A DNA stretch of 64,000 nt, taken from Chungangia koreensis. Its GTDB lineage: Bacteria > Bacillota > Bacilli > Bacillales_A > Planococcaceae. Both the position numbers and the translations under genes were made by a program. Shown one piece after another: positions 58,239 to 64,000 of the stretch; position 1 is the stretch's first letter; every line of letters starts with the position of its first letter. The notes under the pieces are model-generated. The model was not told where the DNA came from. It did no database searches and worked only from the letters and a program-made list of their open reading frames with translations. Location: the NCBI RefSeq assembly GCF_042651785.1, contig NZ_JBHSEC010000002.1, forward strand, positions 186,001 to 250,000, in the 5' to 3' direction.

Positions 58239-59025
58239 TCTATCAAAAATCTTTTTGGCGCTCATCTTTCTCATTTTATACGTGCCAATCTTTTACTTGA
58301 TCTTTTATTCGTTCAATAGCAATGGAACGATGTCCAGCTTTGAAGGATTCACATTAGAGCACTATGTTGCGGTATTCCAAGATACACGGCTAATCATCAT
58401 TCTGATTAATACAATTTTGGTTGCCCTACTATCAGGTCTTCTATCTACAATTTTAGGTGTATTGGGTGCCTTGGGAATCATTTATATCCGGAACAAAAGC
58501 ATGCGAACTACATTGTTGTCCCTGAACAACGTGTTAATCGTAAGTCCGGATGTCATCATTGGGGCATCCTTCCTGATTTTATTTACAGCGGTCGGTGTGA
58601 AGCTTGGATTTGCTTCCGTACTAATTTCCCATATCGCATTTAGTGTACCGATCGTTGTATTGATGGTCTTACCGAAACTCCAAGAAATGAGTTCTTCACT
58701 TATCGATGCAGCTCGTGACTTAGGAGCTACGAACCGTGATATTTTGACAAGAGTTATATTGCCTTTCATCAAACCCGGAATTTATGCAGGTTTCCTATTG
58801 GCCCTTACATATTCCCTTGATGACTTTGCCGTAACTTTCTTTGTGACAGGAAACGGGTTCTCCACACTTTCAGTGGAAATCTATTCAATGGCACGTGCCG
58901 GAATCTCATTGACGGTCAATGCTCTATCAGGAATTATTTTTATAGTGACATTGATCTTGGTCATTGTGTATTACGCATTCAACCAACGCATTAAAAACCC
59001 TGTAGGAATGGGGGTTAAGAAATGA
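58222..59025 (+). CDS. potC: polyamine ABC transporter permease PotC
   Basis: 267 aa with six predicted transmembrane helices and the EAA loop IDAARDLGATNRDILTRVIL (about 157-176). LALTYSLDDFAVTFFVTG is the conserved C-terminal block of PotC. It overlaps potB by 17 nt. Forms the channel with PotB. Confidence 0.94.
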   Translation: MGRLNNLSKIFLALIFLILYVPIFYLIFYSFNSNGTMSSFEGFTLEHYVAVFQDTRLIIILINTILVALLSGLLSTILGVLGALGIIYIRNKSMRTTLLSLNNVLIVSPDVIIGASFLILFTAVGVKLGFASVLISHIAFSVPIVVLMVLPKLQEMSSSLIDAARDLGATNRDILTRVILPFIKPGIYAGFLLALTYSLDDFAVTFFVTGNGFSTLSVEIYSMARAGISLTVNALSGIIFIVTLILVIVYYAFNQRIKNPVGMGVKK

Positions 59026-60101
59026 AAGACCTTATTAGATCGGTTATAGTAATTGCCGCTGTCTGTGCAGTTCTGTTCTATGTCAATTCGGAACTGAATA
59101 AAGGCTCAGGTAAAGCTGGCAGTAATGATACAATCACGGTTTACAACTGGGGCGAATACATCGATCCGGAATTGGTAGATCGGTTTGAAGAAGAGACAGG
59201 TATAAAGGTCATTTACGAAACATTCGATTCGAATGAAGCGATGATGACTAAAATTGAACAAGGCGGTACGTCATATGATGTCGCAATGCCTTCCGAGTAT
59301 GCAATTGAGAAGATGAAGGAGAATGATCTTCTTATTCCGTTGGATTTATCAAAAATCCCAAATTTGGAGCATATCGATCCTTACTTCTTAGATCTTCCGT
59401 TTGACCCTGGCAATGAATATTCCATCCCTTATTTCTGGGGTACGGTTGGAATTGCCTATAACCCGACCTTGTTAGAAGAAGGGCAAACTTTTGAAAGCTG
59501 GGAAGATTTATGGGACCCTGCCTTAAAAGGACAGGTCATCATAGTTGACTCTGCACGTGAAGTCATTGGAATGGGTCTCAACAGTCTCGGATATTCCCTT
59601 AACTCTACAGATCCAGACGAGTTAAATGAGGCGTTCGATAAGCTGTCTACTTTGACGCCAAATGTAAAAGCGATCATTGGCGATGAAATCGTTGAAATGA
59701 TGCGAAACGAAGAAGCTTCAATCGCTCTCACTTGGTCAGGTCAAGCGGCAGACATGATGTGGATCAATGAGGATATCACATTCTCTGTACCTAAGGAAGG
59801 ATCGAATCTTTGGTTCGATAACATGATTATTCCGAGTACAGCTGCAAATGTTGAAGGCGCACATAAATTCATTAACTTCATGTTGGATCCTGAAGTGGCG
59901 GCACAAAATGCCGATTATGTGGGCTATTCAACTCCGAATAAATCGGCAATCGAGCTGATGGATCCTGAAGTAACAGGCGATGAGAGATTCTATCCGCCAG
60001 TAGAGCTGCGGGACCGGCTTGAAGTGTACAAAAACTTGGGTCCTGAAATGCTTGGTGTTTACAACGAATTGTTCTTGAATTTTAAAATGGAAATGAACTA
60101 A
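59022..60101 (+). CDS. potD: polyamine-binding protein PotD, membrane anchored
   Basis: 359 aa. Periplasmic-type binding fold: TITVYNWGEYIDPELVDRFE, YDVAMPSEYAIEKMKENDLL, YFWGTVGIAYNP and IALTWSGQAADMMW match PotD/PotF, with aromatic and acidic residues of the polyamine site. The N-terminus has one hydrophobic segment (about 5-23; SVIVIAAVCAVLFYV). Its only Cys is preceded by AAV, so it is not a normal lipobox and the protein is probably held by an uncleaved anchor. Its ATG overlaps the potC stop (ATGA). Confidence 0.93.
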   Translation: MKDLIRSVIVIAAVCAVLFYVNSELNKGSGKAGSNDTITVYNWGEYIDPELVDRFEEETGIKVIYETFDSNEAMMTKIEQGGTSYDVAMPSEYAIEKMKENDLLIPLDLSKIPNLEHIDPYFLDLPFDPGNEYSIPYFWGTVGIAYNPTLLEEGQTFESWEDLWDPALKGQVIIVDSAREVIGMGLNSLGYSLNSTDPDELNEAFDKLSTLTPNVKAIIGDEIVEMMRNEEASIALTWSGQAADMMWINEDITFSVPKEGSNLWFDNMIIPSTAANVEGAHKFINFMLDPEVAAQNADYVGYSTPNKSAIELMDPEVTGDERFYPPVELRDRLEVYKNLGPEMLGVYNELFLNFKMEMN

Positions 60102-60104
60102 TAC

Positions 60105-60143
60105 TAATACCTGTTCCGCTTACCGTGGAACGGGTATTTTTTA
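60105..60143 (+). terminator. terminator of the pot operon
   Basis: ACCtGTTCC / GGAACgGGT stem (one G-T pair) followed by TATTTTTT. Confidence 0.85.
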
Positions 60144-60289
60144 TGTCATGATTTCTGAATTCGTTTAAATGTAAGATTGGCTATAAAGTAACTAAAACAT
60201 ATCTGTATTTCGAGTATCGAAATGGATAAGCCATTACGTATATGATAGTATCTGTAATAGATTGCATGTAGAAAGTAGGGATTCCCACA

Positions 60290-61486
60290 GTGGCGGAACA
60301 GACAAACAAATTTGCCTTATTTGTACTGATGTTCAATATGTTCATCGCATTTTCCGGAATTGGACTGATCATACCGATCATGCCGAGTTATTTGGAAACT
60401 TTCGGAGCAGCTGGACAGGCACTCGGATTCCTTGTTGCCATTCTTTCATTCTCCCAATTCATCTTTTCACCGATTGCCGGAAATATATCCGACAAGCATG
60501 GAAGAAAACATCTTATCATCTTCGGATTAGTCATTTTCGGCCTCTCACAACTAATGTTCGGGATGGTTGACGAACTTTGGCTATTATTCGTTGCTCGCTT
60601 CTTTACAGGACTTGGTTCAGCATTCTTAGTGCCACCGACGATGGCTTTTGTAGCCGATGTAACAACCTATGAGGACCGGGGAAAAGGAATGAGCTATTTA
60701 GGTGCTGCAATCTCACTTGGCTTCATGGTCGGTCCTGGTATAGGCGGGTACTTATCTAATGTTAGTCTGCAGTTCCCTTTTTATATCGCTACTGCAGTAG
60801 CATTACTATCCGCGGTCATCTCCTTCTTCGCTTTGCCGAATATTAAACCTGCAGAACAAGCGGGAGCAATTGGAGCACCTAAAGTCCAAGAAAATATTTT
60901 GCAACAAATGAAAAGGTCCGTCCATACAACTTATTTTGTGTTGTTGATCGTAGTTTTCGTCTTTTCGTTCGGTTTGGCGAATTTCCAATCGACGATTACG
61001 TTGTATATGGATAAGCATTTCAACTATTCTCCTGGCACCATTTCAATTGTTTTGACATTTGGAGGACTGGCAGGAGTCATTGTCCAGACATTTTTTGTCA
61101 GCAGACTTTTCAAGATTTTTGGAGAAATTAAAATCATTCTTGTCAATTTAGTTGTGGCTGCCTTATCACTATTCGCTGTCCTTTTTGTTAATGAATTTTG
61201 GGCAATCCTAACCGTTTCAACAATTTTCACGACAGCTACCACATTGATCCGCCCAGCTGTCAATACACTCATTTCTAAATTTGCCGGGACTGAACAAGGT
61301 TTTGCAGCCGGTATGAATAACGCTTATATGAGTTTAGGAAATATGGTAGGACCAGCATTAGCCGGAGTCCTCTTCGATATCGACATGACATATCCCTATT
61401 ATTTAGGTACTCTAATCCTGTTAATCAGCTTTTCTATTTCTTTCGTCTGGTATAAGCGAAAAGAAAAAGTAATAGCTGCCCTATAA
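60290..61486 (+). CDS. MFS multidrug-type transporter
   Basis: 398 aa with 12 predicted transmembrane helices. Motif A lies in GNISDKHGRKHLIIFGLV (loop 2-3), motif C-like GAAISLGFMVGPGIGGYL marks a drug:H+ antiporter-1 family exporter, and a central loop near 190-210 separates the halves. The start is GTG with GTAGGG upstream. The nearest relatives are NorA/Bmr-like exporters, but the substrate is unknown. It stands alone between terminators. Confidence 0.88.
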   Translation: MAEQTNKFALFVLMFNMFIAFSGIGLIIPIMPSYLETFGAAGQALGFLVAILSFSQFIFSPIAGNISDKHGRKHLIIFGLVIFGLSQLMFGMVDELWLLFVARFFTGLGSAFLVPPTMAFVADVTTYEDRGKGMSYLGAAISLGFMVGPGIGGYLSNVSLQFPFYIATAVALLSAVISFFALPNIKPAEQAGAIGAPKVQENILQQMKRSVHTTYFVLLIVVFVFSFGLANFQSTITLYMDKHFNYSPGTISIVLTFGGLAGVIVQTFFVSRLFKIFGEIKIILVNLVVAALSLFAVLFVNEFWAILTVSTIFTTATTLIRPAVNTLISKFAGTEQGFAAGMNNAYMSLGNMVGPALAGVLFDIDMTYPYYLGTLILLISFSISFVWYKRKEKVIAAL

Positions 61487-61488
61487 CA

Positions 61489-61536
61489 GCAAAAAGGAAA
61501 TCCAAAGAGCGGCATGCTCTCGGATTTCCTTTTTTT
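61489..61536. terminator. bidirectional terminator between the MFS gene and the VWA gene
   Basis: AAAGGAAATCC / GGATTTCCTTT outer stem with an inner AGAGC/GCTCT hairpin and a T-run of seven. Confidence 0.92.
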
Positions 61537-64000
61537 ATCTTTTCTTTTTCAATTTCAACAGTTGTTCTACATGTAATGTTTCTTGAACGGATTCCGGTTC
61601 TCTTTTTCTTTGTACTACTTGAGAAATCGTTCTAATATTCCTCCAACCAAATCTCCGGATTGTTATATCAACGAAGAATAATAGGAGTGAAGAAAATATG
61701 AGTGCCTTTTGGATACTTTGCCTTTCGGCACTTTCGTAAGGCAAGTTCCTAAAAGCCTGGGACGGTTCTTCAAGTACCTGCCCCCCAGTACGCTCGGAGA
61801 TTTGGTTTAATAATCCTTCATCGGGCTGCTGGAGTCGATACTCGTCGCTATATGGAACCGATAGTCCTGCTTGATAAACCTCCTCAGATTCATTTGAAAC
61901 CCTGAAGAATACAAGCCCAGGGTCGGTTTCCATGGTGACTCTTGTTTTACCTGGTGCAATCGGTTCAGCCATCACTTCGATTTCTTCTCCGCGTTCATTC
62001 ACAACAGCAACATCCAAGAAGGAGGAATTACCTGAAGGGTCCTGTATAATGTAGGAACCATCATCGGATCTGCGGATATCGAATGGTATTTCATTAAACG
62101 ATGGAAGTAATCGAGAGACTGCTGTATTCCATAAATCCGGCCATCTTTCCCAACGGGCGAAATCGCCACTCCATGCCCCTGGCGAATCAGAAGTATAGGC
62201 AATTGTACGACCAAGACCATACATCCATTCCGCCAAAACCGGGTCCTCCTGTTCACTTTCCATCACAACGGAAGCAGTCTGTTTAGCAGTGGTGGCTATA
62301 TACGCATTCATTTGTGGAACCCCTTGGTCAAAAAGACTGGTCCATACAGGATCTCCACCGATAGCAGGATAGAACGGATTATCTTCAATGTATGTCCTTG
62401 AAATCATGACAGTTTCTCTTGAAAGTATTGCTGGAATTGTACTTTCATCTTGCACATCGTAATATCTCCCAGCACCAATTTCAGCAAGCATTTCCAGCAG
62501 ATTTCGATCGGCATCCTGACCAATCGAAACTGTCGAAAGGGTTGTATTGTGCTCCAAACCTTCTTCTATCAAAGCCTGGTAATCATTTTGAGTAGCCGAT
62601 TGCCCATCCGTCAGAAGAATGATGTGTTTTCGCTGCAACTTGAGGTCCTGCAAATTTTGGAATGCCATTTCCAAGCTCGAGTAAATTTCGGTTCCACCGC
62701 CAGCTGGGACTGATAGGATTTGATTGACCGCTTCTTCCTTGTCAGTCAGTTCACCTGTTTCAATGATTTCCCATGGCCGATCATCGAAAGCTATAAATCC
62801 TAAAGTGTCCCCATCTCGTAATAATTCAACAGAACGAGCAGCTGCTTCTTTGGCTAACTCGAGTTTACTACCCATCATACTTCCGGAACGGTCAAGCACG
62901 ATGACTATCCCTAACGAAGGGAGCTGTTGTTTCCCCTTCACTTCCATCTCGACCGGAAGGAGCTTCTCAATCGGTGATTTAAAATAGCCCCCTAATCCGA
63001 AGCTGTTTTCTCCACCGACCATCATGAACCCGACTCCAAAGTTTTTGACAGCCTGTTCAATCACTCCCATCTTCTGTTCACCTACAAGATGACCCGGAAC
63101 ATTATCGAAGATGATCGCATCATAATCCAAGTAATTGGATAGATCATATGGAAGCATCTCTGCAGAAATCATATCTGTTTCCACAACCTGTGCGTCAATA
63201 ATCCCTGGAATTGGGGATTGACGATCCTTCCCATGAACAACTAATAGCCTCGGGGAACTTTCCACTGTTGTCACGCTCGTCAATTTATTATTTTCTAAAA
63301 GCCCATCATCCGGTACGATTAACTGAACTTCATATTTAAGCAAGCCGTTGCCTGTAGATGCATGCCTGAATGAGTATGTATTCGTGCCGGGCTCAATTTT
63401 GACAGCTTGTTTCATTAGCAATTTGTCATTTTGAAGTAGTAGGAGCTCACCTTCCTTCTCGCTGGATGACTCCACTTCAACGATCAGCTGCTGTTGTTCA
63501 CCCTCGAATGCAACGGGAGGTGTCTCAAAGGAAGTTATGGCCACATCTTCATTAACCGTTTGCTTAAGGGGAACCGTGTCTATTTGTATATTACCGCCTG
63601 CGAGCCTGAACAGTTCATCCGATACAGATCCTCTTGTCTCAAGGCCGTCTGATATCAAAACAATTCGAGTTGCCTTATTAGACTCTGCTACACTCGATGC
63701 CAACTGAAGAGCTTGTTCAATATTCGTGTCACCGGTTTCTCTTAATCCCGAAAAGATCGGTACTTCCTTCACCTCATCAGACAATTTGACCTCTGTCTGG
63801 AAGTTCCCTCCAAATGTATAAACCCCTACAGATTGATTGGCATTTTTACTATCCAGACTTTCTTCTATCCAGTCATAGATCCATTCATCATTTCCAGCCG
63901 CCGATGCAGATCGGTCAATAACAAACAAGATTTGTTCATCCTTCACTGGAAGAAGCAGGTAAGGTCCAGTAATTGCAAAAATTAATAATAAGATGGATAG
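61535..64000 (-). CDS. large VWA-domain membrane protein (partial, N-terminus outside window)
   Basis: At least 821 codons; the frame stays open to the right edge, so the N-terminus is missing. The first 18 visible residues are a hydrophobic helix (LSILLLIFAITGPYLLLP). Then come a VWA-like domain (LFVIDRSASAAGNDEW), a beta-sandwich, a glutamine-amidotransferase-like fold (VHGKDRQSPIPGI; VGFMMVGGENSFGLGGY), a second VWA with an intact MIDAS start (VIVLDRSGSMMGSKLEL) and T/D positions GGGTEIYSS and LLTDGQS, further extracellular sandwich, and a C-terminal transmembrane helix (KALIFSSLLLFFVDITIRRF). Bat-type aerotolerance or MoxR-linked operons often carry such proteins; the neighbours that would tell lie outside. 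Function unknown. Confidence 0.85.
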   Translation of the reverse strand, partial: LSILLLIFAITGPYLLLPVKDEQILFVIDRSASAAGNDEWIYDWIEESLDSKNANQSVGVYTFGGNFQTEVKLSDEVKEVPIFSGLRETGDTNIEQALQLASSVAESNKATRIVLISDGLETRGSVSDELFRLAGGNIQIDTVPLKQTVNEDVAITSFETPPVAFEGEQQQLIVEVESSSEKEGELLLLQNDKLLMKQAVKIEPGTNTYSFRHASTGNGLLKYEVQLIVPDDGLLENNKLTSVTTVESSPRLLVVHGKDRQSPIPGIIDAQVVETDMISAEMLPYDLSNYLDYDAIIFDNVPGHLVGEQKMGVIEQAVKNFGVGFMMVGGENSFGLGGYFKSPIEKLLPVEMEVKGKQQLPSLGIVIVLDRSGSMMGSKLELAKEAAARSVELLRDGDTLGFIAFDDRPWEIIETGELTDKEEAVNQILSVPAGGGTEIYSSLEMAFQNLQDLKLQRKHIILLTDGQSATQNDYQALIEEGLEHNTTLSTVSIGQDADRNLLEMLAEIGAGRYYDVQDESTIPAILSRETVMISRTYIEDNPFYPAIGGDPVWTSLFDQGVPQMNAYIATTAKQTASVVMESEQEDPVLAEWMYGLGRTIAYTSDSPGAWSGDFARWERWPDLWNTAVSRLLPSFNEIPFDIRRSDDGSYIIQDPSGNSSFLDVAVVNERGEEIEVMAEPIAPGKTRVTMETDPGLVFFRVSNESEEVYQAGLSVPYSDEYRLQQPDEGLLNQISERTGGQVLEEPSQAFRNLPYESAERQSIQKALIFSSLLLFFVDITIRRFGWRNIRTISQVVQRKREPESVQETLHVEQLLKLKKKR

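Overview
The window is chromosomal DNA of a low-GC, endospore-forming member of the Firmicutes, most likely Planococcaceae (Sporosarcina-like). Evidence for this: AGGAGG-type ribosome sites, many TTG and GTG starts, sporulation genes (gerR/ylbO, ylbJ, ytvI), a caa3-type cytochrome oxidase, and a gene order that follows the Bacillus subtilis yla-ylb-cta-pyc and ykt-pdh-rnj segments almost gene for gene, read in reverse. The genus is an inference. I saw no tRNA, rRNA, insertion sequence, prophage or CRISPR array.

Region 1 (1-17.5 kb) holds a partial panE, a three-gene biotin-dependent acyl-CoA carboxylase, gerR, an enoyl-CoA hydratase relative, and the ylbN-rpmF / ylbM / ylbL / ylbJ / coaD / rsmD / ylbG / ylbF / ylbC series. 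Inserted in that series are a secreted protein of unknown function, a glycerophosphodiesterase, and a divergent pair: a second MurE ligase with a DAP-type DNPR motif and an ACT-less aspartokinase. Their shared 109-bp gap carries sigma-E-like promoters in both directions.

Region 2 (17.6-31.8 kb) covers yugN- and ytvI-type genes, a ctaM-like gene, ctaG, ctaFEDC, ctaB, divergent ctaA, pycA and ftsW. It therefore encodes heme A synthesis, the caa3 oxidase, its assembly factors and the anaplerotic carboxylase.

Region 3 (31.8-42.2 kb) has ylaN, ylaL, ylaI, ylaH, typA, ylaF, a SuhB-type phosphatase, a ykzI-like gene, yktB, yktA, a nitronate monooxygenase relative, speA and a polysaccharide deacetylase lipoprotein. 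The 600-bp gap between ylaI and ylaH contains two copies, in opposite orientation, of a GC-rich multi-hairpin repeat. A third copy lies downstream of rnjA.

Region 4 (42.2-53.1 kb) contains a 21-bp-period tandem repeat, the pdhABCD operon, ykyA, def, a HAD phosphatase, an unannotated 23-codon cationic peptide unit with its own promoter and terminator, rpoY-rnjA and ktrC.

Region 5 (53.1-64 kb) contains ykuV, which appears to start at ATT, a Cys-rich small protein, a divergent CorA-like membrane protein (GMN motif), a polyamine transport operon led by a cupin-HTH regulator with a candidate operator (potABCD), an MFS exporter, and a large VWA membrane protein cut by the window edge.

The best candidates for something undescribed are the murE2/short-aspartokinase pair (possible mother-cell supply of DAP for the spore cortex), the covarying multi-stem repeat family, and the small cationic peptide unit in front of rpoY-rnjA.
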